DNA from: Allomuricauda sp.
GTDB taxonomy: Bacteria; Bacteroidota; Bacteroidia; Flavobacteriales; Flavobacteriaceae
DNA: 35,813 bases
Direction: 5' to 3'
Assembly: GCF_028282265.1 (NCBI RefSeq)
Contig: NZ_JANQIH010000165.1
Location: 1-35,813, forward strand
Shown: positions 1 to 8,615 of the stretch, one piece after another
Numbering within the stretch: the first letter of the stretch is position 1
Layout: each line of letters starts with the position of its first letter
Notes under the pieces: model-generated
The model's input: the letters and a program-made list of their open reading frames with translations, nothing else
Told to the model about the DNA's origin: nothing
Databases searched by the model: none
Position numbers and translations under genes: made by a program

Positions 1-1646
1 CTGGAGATGTTCTGGCTGTTCCGGCAGTGGAGAAAGTGAAGTTCATTCCAGAAATTTGTGGGAATTGTCCTGGGGTTGCTCCTGGCGCTGTTGCTGAAAC
101 AGCATGCTCCAATATATCCTTCAATTCTTCAGCGGTAACCGTCAATCGAACCAAGCCATTGTCAAAACGCAATACGGCTCTTAGATTTCCTTCGGAAATA
201 TTATCTGGTGCCGTAAAGACGATATCGTTAGGATCGGTAGACCCGGCGGGAAGAACCGCAGATCCAATTTCTGTACGAATTCCTCCGCCATTTTTTATGG
301 AGATTTGAACCGGTTCGTCAGAAAGTAAATTGGCGTACCAAAGATTAGCATCTGCGGTTAGGTTCCCCAAATTGGTCTCTTGGGTTCGAACTTGGCTTCT
401 CCTCCCATCTAAATAAACATCGGAAAAGCCTACTACATTGCTAAACTGTAGATCTATTACCCCAGTAAGGGCATTTTGTATGGCTACAACATCAGAGATA
501 GGTGAACCCCCCACTTCTGAAACTATCGAAGAATTGGAAGCATATGAACCGTTTAAAAATTCATCCAAGGTATCGGTATCGATAACCCCGTGCTCATCAA
601 ACCCAACCACCAGCCTTCCCAGGTACTTGTAATCGCCATCAACGTTGACTACAAGAGTGGGCTTGTGCTTGGAATCTTGGGTGATAAAAGGATAATCTTC
701 ATCAAAACCATCATCCCCCGAGAAAAGCTCATCAGTACTGTCGCCCATTCTTGTATTGGAACCTCCGGCGACAATGATATCAACGCCATCCAACAAGTTG
801 GCCAGTTCCTTTTCTACAGCAATCTGCTGCATATGGGCCAAAAGTATGATTTTGTTTGCACCACAAGACTTTAAAGCATCAACAGCAGGTTGGATGGTGG
901 CAGCCAACGCTGCATTTCCTCCCTCACCGGTCACGACTAAACTCCCCGTCGAGGTAATACTTGGTAAAGTCGGGGTAGATGCTCCAACCAAGCCAATTTT
1001 TTCTCCATTTACCAGGGTAATTGCATAATTGGCCACCTGAGTTCCCATAGTACTTGCATCATCACCGTCATTTCCGATTAAAAAATCATCGTCCCCACTA
1101 AAATCTACATTGGCGGAAAGAAATGGAAAGGCAGACCCTGAAAACTCAGCACCTCCTCCAGCCTCGGCTTGGATGGCGTCAGCGAATTCACCAGGTCCGG
1201 CATCTAGTTCATGGTTTCCTAAGGCAATAGCAGTAACGCCAAGGGCATTGGCAATAGCAATATCTGCATGTCCCGGTTCGTTGCTTCCAGTCACGGAACG
1301 TACCGCCGATTGTTCAGCAGCGAAGAATCTTGGCCCGGGAATAATGATATCACCCGAACTTACGAGTAGGGACTGGCTACCGTATTCAGGGTCGTGTTTC
1401 AACCCATTGACAAGGGCAGAAAATTCATCGACGGCTTCAAGCGCAATTTCTTCGTTTCCGTCCACATCGGCATAATGAAGCAATTGGAGAACAAAATCAG
1501 CATTGTCCAAAGCCTCTTGTGCATCTGGGTCAACACCTCCACTTCCACCGTCATCATCGGTATGTCCAATAAAGTCGTCCAAATGATCACAGCTAAAGCA
1601 TAAAATAATTACCAAAAAGGTGAGGATGTAATTAAATTTTTTCATT
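1..1646 (-). CDS. 5'-nucleotidase / UshA-type metallophosphatase lipoprotein (C-terminus outside window)
   Basis: The reading frame is open from an ATG at 1646 to the window edge (about 548 codons, no stop), so the C-terminus is missing. Residues 1-19 form a lipoprotein signal ending CFSC. A calcineurin-like phosphoesterase domain follows: LLHYADVDG (55-63), SSGD (96-99), GNHELDAG (143-150) and LLAHMQQ. Then comes a 5'-nucleotidase C-terminal domain with ETNLGNLTADA and NGGGIR, the nucleotide-binding motif of the family. It probably hydrolyses nucleotides or other phosphate esters outside the cytoplasmic membrane. Motif I is unusual: classical members have HTNDxHG, whereas here the second metal-ligand His position is Asp (YADVDG), and the later GHSH-type motif reads GGSN. 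Some alkaline-phosphatase-like relatives share this kind of variant, so the exact substrate is open. Nothing else in the window appears to be in its operon. Confidence 0.88.
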
Positions 1647-1874
1647 TCGTGTAGTTTAGATTGAGTATAAATTAGTTGAAAATAACCATTAAAATATAGC
1701 GCTACATTTAAGAATAGTTAAGTTAAGTTTAACAAACCTCTATCTAGGATCTTAACGAAAAAAAATGTGGGATGATTCTGGCTTTCAGCGCTTTGGTATC
1801 TAGAAATAGTGAAAGCTCCAAGAGTCTATGTAGGAGTCAAACGATGATTTGTTCTGCTGCTGGGAAAGTGAAAT

Positions 1875-2612
1875 CTATTTTTTTGAATCCCTGGGCAGTA
1901 CTTCTTCAGGAAATGGAAACAGAATGGTAGAGTTCTTTTCGGCCGCTATGTTCGACAGCGTTTGATAAAGTCTCAATTTTATGGCGGATGGAGATCGGTC
2001 AATCTGAAGGCCAGCTTCCAAGAGCTTGGCTGCCGCCTGCTCCTCAGCTTCCGCCAGGATGATTCGAGCCCTTCTTGATCTTTCAGCCTCTGCCTGATTG
2101 GCCATCATTCGCTTCATGTTTTCAGGTAATTGAATGTCCTTTATTTTCACATCGATAATTTCAATGCCCCAATGACCCGTTTCGGTCTCTACAATGCTTT
2201 TGATGTTTTTCCCCATCTCTTCCCGTTTGGATAGAATGGTATCCAACTCCACTTTACCACAGACATCGCGCAAAGCCGCTTGTGACAGTTGGGTGATGGC
2301 AAAATCATATTCTTCTACTTCAAGAACCGCCTTTTCAGGGTCATTGATTTTAAAAAAGACCACTCCATCTATACTACAGGGTACATTATCCTCGGTCATA
2401 ACTTCTTGGGAAACCACATTGATGGTAATGACCCGGATATCGACCACCTGAATGGTTTCGACCAAAGGAATAATCCAACGAAAACCGGGCTGAAGGGTTT
2501 TTACATATTTTCCGAATCGGAATTTCAAGGCCCTTTTATATTCAAAAACGATTCGTATCCCGGCCAGGAGAACAATGCCAAACAGGATACCTAAAAACAG
2601 GGGAAGGTTCAT
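1875..2612 (-). CDS. Slipin / stomatin-like SPFH (band 7) membrane protein
   Basis: 245 aa, close to the usual length of bacterial slipins. One N-terminal membrane segment (about residues 4-22) is followed by the SPFH core, including the characteristic GFRWIIPLVE segment and the VDIRV...TEDNVPCSIDGVVFF strand region. An Ala/Glu-rich helix (AEAERSRRARIILAEAEEQ) follows, typical of the oligomerising coiled coil of this family. Slipins form ring-like membrane scaffolds in detergent-resistant membrane domains. They often pair with an NfeD-type protease partner, but no nfeD gene lies next to this one. The ATG at 2612 puts the membrane helix directly at the N-terminus. It is transcribed alone, divergently from the lipoprotein gene at 3000. 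Confidence 0.9.
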   Translation of the reverse strand: MNLPLFLGILFGIVLLAGIRIVFEYKRALKFRFGKYVKTLQPGFRWIIPLVETIQVVDIRVITINVVSQEVMTEDNVPCSIDGVVFFKINDPEKAVLEVEEYDFAITQLSQAALRDVCGKVELDTILSKREEMGKNIKSIVETETGHWGIEIIDVKIKDIQLPENMKRMMANQAEAERSRRARIILAEAEEQAAAKLLEAGLQIDRSPSAIKLRLYQTLSNIAAEKNSTILFPFPEEVLPRDSKK

Positions 2613-2999
2613 TTTATTTGCTGTTAAAGTTTGTAATTTACCAGCTCATACCTTTTATAAAATACGAAAAATTGTTGGAAAACTAAAGTCATGCTTTTTC
2701 TCGTAAGCTCTCTTACCCAATAGTTAATTTAAAACTATCCTGTCGAATCATAACGTTGTCAATACTACTGCCCTCATTTTTTCTTAACTCTTGAAATAGG
2801 TTTGAACAAAAGTGTTTTAAAGAAAAGAAGTTTTAAATCTTTTAGGTTGGGTCAAAGGAAACTAACCAGAAAAGAGCAGGAAACGCTTTTTGAATGTAAT
2901 AACACATTACTTAGTTCTAAAAGGATAGTTTGGACCAATTTTAGTAAATTCATACAAGACCAAGTAGAACTACGCTATCGGGTTTCTTCATATTATTTA
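2613..2999. other. Divergent intergenic region, no gene supported
   Basis: This 387-bp AT-rich stretch separates the slipin and lipoprotein genes. A frame open from a TTG at 2802 runs into the lipoprotein gene, but its 66 predicted residues are basic and resemble no domain, and they would bury the signal peptide. I therefore treat it as leader DNA carrying the two promoters. I could not place a convincing promoter pair. Confidence 0.5.
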
Positions 3000-3665
3000 A
3001 TGTTCAAAACACTATCAACCATGCGATTGTTTCCCGTATTCCAGCTATTAGGTTTTATTTTTTTACTTTCTAGCTGCTCTTCTTATTTGACCAGTTCAGA
3101 AAATGTGAGCCAAACTAAAAACGACTACGAAAAAATTCTTGTCGTCGGTCGTTCCAAGGACAAAACAGCAAGAATCAAGTTTGAAAACAGCGTTGTCTCC
3201 CAGTTGGCGGAACAAGGCCTACAAGGCGTTGCTTCCTATTCAGCAAATAAGGTAATCGATATCAACAAAAAATATTCAGACGGCGAACTAGCCACCCTTA
3301 AGAAAAAACTGACGTCAAATGGTTACGATGGGGTTATAGTCACCAATTTAATCAATACGGAAGCCTATACCGATGTAGTTCCTGGTGGCTCATCCACCAC
3401 TTATGTCCCGACAAGGGTAGGAAGGTTTGGGAGATACTTGGCCTACTATCCTGTTACCACCTGGGAATTTGATCAATTAAAAAGTGGTACAAAATATATT
3501 TTTGAAAGCAGTTTATACCAGCTAAATGAAAGTTCAAAGGATAATCTGCAATGGGTGGGACGTTTTGAAGTAAAAGACCCATCTTCTATTGAAAAAACAG
3601 CAGAAAACTATGCCGGTGACCTGGTTTCGGCTTTAGTAAAAGCAAGTATAAACACCACGAATTAA
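3000..3665 (+). CDS. Uncharacterised lipoprotein
   Basis: I place the start at the ATG at 3000 (221 aa). The ATG at 3021 is equally possible, and both give a lipoprotein signal ending FLLSSCSS. The in-frame TTG at 2802 would put 66 basic residues in front of the signal and is unlikely. The mature part begins with a strand-rich segment (KILVVGRSKDKTARIKFEN) followed by alternating strands and helices and a C-terminal helix. This looks like the small lipoproteins with an ABC-transporter-auxiliary or DUF4136-like fold, where a KILVV strand is followed by a helix beginning R.KFE. That resemblance is by eye only. I do not recognise a function. It converges on the potassium-channel gene, with 19 bp between the two stops. 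Confidence 0.75.
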   Translation: MFKTLSTMRLFPVFQLLGFIFLLSSCSSYLTSSENVSQTKNDYEKILVVGRSKDKTARIKFENSVVSQLAEQGLQGVASYSANKVIDINKKYSDGELATLKKKLTSNGYDGVIVTNLINTEAYTDVVPGGSSTTYVPTRVGRFGRYLAYYPVTTWEFDQLKSGTKYIFESSLYQLNESSKDNLQWVGRFEVKDPSSIEKTAENYAGDLVSALVKASINTTN

Positions 3666-3684
3666 AGAGAAACCCTCGTACTGG

Positions 3685-4356
3685 TTATTTTTGATCTCTA
3701 GAGTGCGAGATATACTTTTCAACTACCACAGCGGTAACTATAACAAGATAGAACTGTCCCATCAAGCCAACCAGTATAGCCGCTTTTTGTGCTATGGGAA
3801 TTGCTGGCACAATTTCTCCATAACCAACTGTCAACAGAGTGATGTAAGAATAATACAGAATCGCCTCACTAAACCTAACCATATCTTCTGTGTCCAATAA
3901 AATACCCTTGAAAGCCCCAGGATGCGTTAACTCTATGCCCATAAACAGGAAAAAAGCCAAAAAGCCCAAAGAAATATACCCGCTCATCAACCCCAATATC
4001 ACATTCTTGTTTACGTATTTCGCTTGCCAGACCTGCTTGATTATGTTCCAAGTCACCACAATATGAAAAACAAAAAAAACCATGAGTCGCAGCAAGACAT
4101 CGGTTTGCGATTCTTGGCGGTTAATCATGGAACTGCCAAACACGAAAGCAGAAATCATAAAAAGCAGCACAAAAAACCAAGTGACCCACTTGTTTTTTGA
4201 AATCAACAATATCCCCGCCAGTATGCTTGACAGGTAAAGTAAGGGCAACAAGGTAAACTCATAGAAATTGGGGGGTACCAGTAATGACCCAAACAAAATA
4301 CCAAGCTGAATCACCAAAAAGATTTCAAAGCGGTGCCTGTATAACCTTTCAATCAT
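3685..4356 (-). CDS. Six-helix potassium channel, last gene of the RND operon
   Basis: 223 aa with about five hydrophobic segments before the pore (roughly 12-30, 34-52, 57-75, 88-106, 117-140), a re-entrant pore loop with the selectivity filter TVGYG (176-180), and a final inner helix (187-213). This is the ion-channel 2 type of K+ channel. The third and fourth helices lack an Arg/Lys ladder, so I see no voltage sensor. No RCK/TrkA-N domain follows the pore. It starts 18 bp downstream of the RND pump stop on the same strand, so co-transcription is likely. A channel behind an efflux pump could balance charge while the pump uses proton motive force, but that is inference. Confidence 0.87.
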   Translation of the reverse strand: MIERLYRHRFEIFLVIQLGILFGSLLVPPNFYEFTLLPLLYLSSILAGILLISKNKWVTWFFVLLFMISAFVFGSSMINRQESQTDVLLRLMVFFVFHIVVTWNIIKQVWQAKYVNKNVILGLMSGYISLGFLAFFLFMGIELTHPGAFKGILLDTEDMVRFSEAILYYSYITLLTVGYGEIVPAIPIAQKAAILVGLMGQFYLVIVTAVVVEKYISHSRDQK

Positions 4357-4374
4357 AGGAAATCTAAAAAACCA

Positions 4375-7300
4375 TTACTCTTCCAATAGTCTCTCATTAA
4401 ATGTGTAGCCCTTGTAGTTTACCTTAAACAAAGCGCTATACAAAGAGGGTATGAAAAGCAACGTAATTATCGTTCCAAATAACAACCCTATCATGATGCT
4501 AATGGCCATACCTTCCCACATTTCCCCTCCCGAAAGGTACAAGGGAACCAATCCTAAAATTGTGGTAAACGTTGATAGCAATATAGGTCTAAAACGTTGC
4601 AGACAAGCCGCAATCACCGAATCTTGGTCTGTTCGGCCTGCAGCCAGTTCCACCTCCATTCGGTCGATGAGTACAATGGCATTGTTAATTACAATACCTG
4701 CCAATGAGATGACTCCAAGAAAAGGCATGAATCCGAAAGCCTCCTGAAAAACCAATAGACCCACAACTACGCCGATTATCCCCAGAGGGATGGTAAGTAC
4801 TACCATGGTCATTTTTCGAACAGAATTGAACTGAATAATCAACAACAACACAATAATAAACCCGGAAATAGGCAGATACCCGATAATTGGCCCCATGTTT
4901 TCTGCGGTTTGCTCGGCATCCCCTCCCAGTGCATAGGTATAGCCCTCTGGCCAAACTCCATTCACCTGTTCTTCCAGCCAAGGAGTAACCACCGACATGA
5001 TGGACGAGGCGTTTCCGCCGTCGCGCAATTCACTGCTGATATTTATGGTTCTTTTGATATCAAGTCTTTTGATCTTAGCGTATTGCCATGATGGCATTAT
5101 TGAGGCTACTTGTAATAGCGGTACACTTTTTCCGCTATTTTGTGAATACACATTTAAAGTTTCCAAGGAAGCCAATGTTTGTTGCTGGCTATCCCCACTT
5201 CGCATTAGAATTGGAATCGACTTGTTATCCTCCCGATATTCACCCGTTTGAAAACCATCTAAAACGGTTTGCAAGGATGTGGCTATATCAGAACTGGTGA
5301 TACCCGCGTTTTGGGCGCGATTTTGGTCAATCTCAATCAAAAACTTTTTACTCTTAGGACCCCAATCATCTTTTACATTTTTAGTAAATGCCACTCCAGA
5401 TAACTTTTGTTTTACACTTTCCGCTATGCTTGATAATTGGTCGGGTTCTGGCCCGGACACCTTAATTTCTATGGGGGTACCTCCACCACCAGAACCTAAG
5501 AGCCCTACTTTTATATCTGCGTTAGGGAAATTTTGAAAAGCGTAGGCATCCAAACGTCTTACCATCTCTGCGTTCTCTTCGAAGGTGGTAGTGTTCACAA
5601 GAATATGCGCGTAATTTGAATTGGCTTCGTCCGGTGAATATCCCAAATCATAAGATTCTGGCCCCTCTCCTACATAAGATGACCAACTTACAATACCTTT
5701 CTCCCTATCTCCATTAATTTTAAGGGAATCTGCCATGAAGCCTTCTATTTGCTGAACTACTTCGGTAGTGCGTTCAATTTTGTTCCCCTCCGGCAGATTA
5801 ATATCGATGGTAATCATGTTGCGATCACTATCAGGGAAAAAGATAAATGGGATATACCCAAAGCCAAACAACGAAAGAAAGAAAGCCAAAAAGATGCCAA
5901 TGATTACTTTGTATTTATGGCGCAAGGCCAATAATATAAGGTCTTTGTAATATCGTTTCGCGGAGTCGATAATACGATCGATTAGGCTTGGTTTCTTTTC
6001 CCCTTTAGGTGCTACTTTGAGAAACATATAGCAGAACATCGTGATTACCGTAAGAGCGATCAACCAAGATGACATTAAGGCAATGGTAATCACTACGAAA
6101 ATGGGCCCCACAATATCTCCCATAGTAGTAGGAGAAAGATAAAAGGCCAAAAATGCGGCAGAGGTAGTTAAAGTTGAAATCAATAACGGCATCCAAAGCT
6201 CAGAAAAAGCTTCAACAGCGGCTTGGTACTTTTCCATGCCTTGCTCAAGTTTAACCATGATGGTTTCAGCCACTACAATGGCATTGTCAACCAACATCCC
6301 CAATGCCATGATAAGCGCGGCAAGGGTTACTTGATTCAATCCCATATTAATCATGCCCATTAGCATTAAGGTCATGATGGTCACAATAGGAATCAAACTC
6401 GCAATTACAAAACCGGTACGGAATCCCAAGAACACCAACATCACCAATAAAACGATGGAAATGGACTGTAAAAGGTTTACCATAAAGTCGCTAACCTTAA
6501 GGTCAATATAAGTGTCCAAAGAAGATACCCGCGTCAGTTCCAAACCTACCGGCAGACGGTTTTGCCATTGGGCCACTACTTGATCTACCGCTTCGCCCAG
6601 ATAGACAATATTCTTGTCTTCCTTAAGGTTGACATGCATGGTAATCGCTTCCTTTCCGTCAACACTAACAATTTGCTTAGGAGGATCAATATAGCCTTTG
6701 TTAACCGTTGTAATATCACCCAACTTCACCAGTTGAGATCCATTTCCAACGGCAATCAGCATATTCCGAATGTCCTCAACGGAGTTGAAGTTCCCTGTCG
6801 GTTCTAAAATGATGCGCTCATCCCCTACGTTGATCTGACCTCCCGAACTCAAAATATTGGTGCTACCAATGTACTGTTGTAGTCTAGATGCTGAAAGCCC
6901 ATACTCTTTTAAACGGGCATTGTCAAACTCCACAAAAACCCGTTCTTCCTGATCTCCCCCAAGTTCCACTTTGGCTGCATCGGGGAGCTTGATCAAATCA
7001 TCTTTAATATCATCGGCATACTCCTTCATTTCTGCATAGCTGAATCCATCGGACGTCAATCCAACCACAATTCCGTATACATCACCAATACCATCATCAT
7101 TTAAATTTGGCGCTACTCCAGAAGGAAGACCCTGGATGGAATTTAGTTTCCGTCGCAAACGATCCCAAACCGATTGTAATTTTTCTGGAGAAACCTCGTC
7201 TTTTAATTCAACGCTTACCACGGAAAGGCCTGTTCGAGAAGTACTATTTACCTCCTTAAGTTCGGGCAGCTCCTGAGCCACCTTTTCAATTTTATCGGTT

Positions 7301-7488
7301 ACCAATTGTTCTACCCTTTCCGGACTAGCCCCAGGGAACTGACTCACCACCGTGGCGACACGAACAGTATAGGGGGGCATACTATCCTGAGATAGGCTGA
7401 AATACATATTTATACCTAAAAGGATGATAGTAGCCAGCACCATAAAGGTGATACGATTCTTGTCTATCGAGAATTTTGCGAGATTCAT
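4375..7488 (-). CDS. RND-family efflux pump inner-membrane transporter (AcrB/HAE-like)
   Basis: 1037 aa, the normal size for a trimeric RND pump. The N-terminal transmembrane helix begins at residue 13. A porter domain follows, with the family motif FPGASPERVE (51-60), then helices 2-6, a second periplasmic half, and helices 8-12. Helix 4 contains GMLVDNAIVVAE: D401 matches AcrB Asp407, but the position of Asp408 is Asn402. In helix 10, GIVINNAIV places Asn935 where AcrB has Lys940. Arg967 (QRFRPIL) matches Arg971. The proton-relay network therefore lacks both an acid and the paired lysine. The protein should expel hydrophobic compounds through the adjacent adaptor and TolC-type protein. It lies 20 bp downstream of the adaptor gene. 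Confidence 0.95.
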   Translation of the reverse strand: MNLAKFSIDKNRITFMVLATIILLGINMYFSLSQDSMPPYTVRVATVVSQFPGASPERVEQLVTDKIEKVAQELPELKEVNSTSRTGLSVVSVELKDEVSPEKLQSVWDRLRRKLNSIQGLPSGVAPNLNDDGIGDVYGIVVGLTSDGFSYAEMKEYADDIKDDLIKLPDAAKVELGGDQEERVFVEFDNARLKEYGLSASRLQQYIGSTNILSSGGQINVGDERIILEPTGNFNSVEDIRNMLIAVGNGSQLVKLGDITTVNKGYIDPPKQIVSVDGKEAITMHVNLKEDKNIVYLGEAVDQVVAQWQNRLPVGLELTRVSSLDTYIDLKVSDFMVNLLQSISIVLLVMLVFLGFRTGFVIASLIPIVTIMTLMLMGMINMGLNQVTLAALIMALGMLVDNAIVVAETIMVKLEQGMEKYQAAVEAFSELWMPLLISTLTTSAAFLAFYLSPTTMGDIVGPIFVVITIALMSSWLIALTVITMFCYMFLKVAPKGEKKPSLIDRIIDSAKRYYKDLILLALRHKYKVIIGIFLAFFLSLFGFGYIPFIFFPDSDRNMITIDINLPEGNKIERTTEVVQQIEGFMADSLKINGDREKGIVSWSSYVGEGPESYDLGYSPDEANSNYAHILVNTTTFEENAEMVRRLDAYAFQNFPNADIKVGLLGSGGGGTPIEIKVSGPEPDQLSSIAESVKQKLSGVAFTKNVKDDWGPKSKKFLIEIDQNRAQNAGITSSDIATSLQTVLDGFQTGEYREDNKSIPILMRSGDSQQQTLASLETLNVYSQNSGKSVPLLQVASIMPSWQYAKIKRLDIKRTINISSELRDGGNASSIMSVVTPWLEEQVNGVWPEGYTYALGGDAEQTAENMGPIIGYLPISGFIIVLLLIIQFNSVRKMTMVVLTIPLGIIGVVVGLLVFQEAFGFMPFLGVISLAGIVINNAIVLIDRMEVELAAGRTDQDSVIAACLQRFRPILLSTFTTILGLVPLYLSGGEMWEGMAISIMIGLLFGTIITLLFIPSLYSALFKVNYKGYTFNERLLEE

Positions 7489-7508
7489 AAATTTAGCAAT
7501 GGTGTTGG

Positions 7509-8594
7509 TTATTGTAGTTTTACTTCCTGGCCATCAAGCAACGTCTGTAATCCTGCTACCGCAATTTTTTGTCCGGCAGATAGCCCCTCCATAACCTCAA
7601 AACCTTCGGCGGACAAATTGCCCACAGTTATGGGATGCTTCTTTACCGTGGCCACTTCACCTTCGTCCTCCACTAAAAACACAAAGCGGCCATCACTATC
7701 TTCTCCTACGGCATGGGTAGGCACGACAAGTACAGAATTATTTACTTTTTCCTCTCCAAAATCAAAGGTTACGTTCGCCGCCATCCCACTCTTGATTGCA
7801 TCGCTGGGATCGGTTACCACCACCCGAACGGGATAAGTAGCTGAATTCGCGTCTACGGCAGGAGCCACCTCCGTGACCTTACCCTTAAAGGTTTGGTCGG
7901 TCAATGCAGAAAATGTTACTTCGACATCCATATCTGGATTCACCCCATTTATCACACTTTCGGGTAGGCCAAGTGAAATCTCCATATCCGTTCCCGAATT
8001 TAAAACCGCAACGGCTTGACCAGCCTGCACGTTTTCATCCACTTCAGCGGCGATTGAGGCAATGGTACCGTCCTCAGGGGCATAAATGTATCCGTATTGA
8101 ATCTGTTCTGCCTGAATTGCGACCCCTCTTTTTGCAGATTCATAACTTTCTTCTGCTGTTTTAAAGGAGTTCTTTGCTGCTTCAAAATCACTTAATGGGG
8201 AACTCCCCTTTTCGTAAAGTGCCCGAACGCGATTTAAGCTGAGTTTTGCCGTGTTCATCTGAGACGCAGCACTGTTCAAAGAAGTCACGGCCTGTTCATA
8301 TGACAAACGTGAAGCCACATTATCTAACCGGGCCAAAAGTTGTTTCTTCTTGACTTTTTGTCCCAGTTTCATATCAAAGACCACGATGATTCCGGAACTT
8401 CTAAAGCTTAAATTCACGATTTTATCTGTCCGCGCGGTCCCACTAAATGTACGTACCTTTTGCCCTCCCAAAAATCCAACTTCCTGAAACTTTACAGGGC
8501 GTAAAACCTTTGTTGCAGCTTCTTCTTTACCTCCGCAACCGCACAACATAATTGCCATTGCCATTGTTGCCCAAAGTGTATTGCTATTTCCCAT
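7509..8594 (-). CDS. RND efflux periplasmic adaptor (membrane fusion) lipoprotein
   Basis: 361 aa. The N-terminus is a lipoprotein signal ending MLCGCGG. Next come a lipoyl/barrel-sandwich half (VFDMKLGQKVKKKQLLARLD), a long alpha-hairpin (about residues 110-165, rich in Ala, Ser and Glu), the second lipoyl half (YAPEDGTIASIAAEVDENV), a beta-barrel and a C-terminal membrane-proximal domain (AGLQTLLDGQEVKL). This is the HlyD/AcrA organisation. The adaptor links the pump to the outer-membrane protein encoded 21 bp upstream, and the pump gene follows after 20 bp, so the three parts form one operon. Confidence 0.95.
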   Translation of the reverse strand: MGNSNTLWATMAMAIMLCGCGGKEEAATKVLRPVKFQEVGFLGGQKVRTFSGTARTDKIVNLSFRSSGIIVVFDMKLGQKVKKKQLLARLDNVASRLSYEQAVTSLNSAASQMNTAKLSLNRVRALYEKGSSPLSDFEAAKNSFKTAEESYESAKRGVAIQAEQIQYGYIYAPEDGTIASIAAEVDENVQAGQAVAVLNSGTDMEISLGLPESVINGVNPDMDVEVTFSALTDQTFKGKVTEVAPAVDANSATYPVRVVVTDPSDAIKSGMAANVTFDFGEEKVNNSVLVVPTHAVGEDSDGRFVFLVEDEGEVATVKKHPITVGNLSAEGFEVMEGLSAGQKIAVAGLQTLLDGQEVKLQ

Positions 8595-8615
8595 TTTCTG
8601 TGGCTTTTCGGTTAT

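Noticed and set aside
2802-2999. N-terminal extension of the lipoprotein from a TTG codon
   Set aside because: It would place 66 basic residues before a clear lipoprotein signal. ATG starts at 3000 and 3021 fit better.
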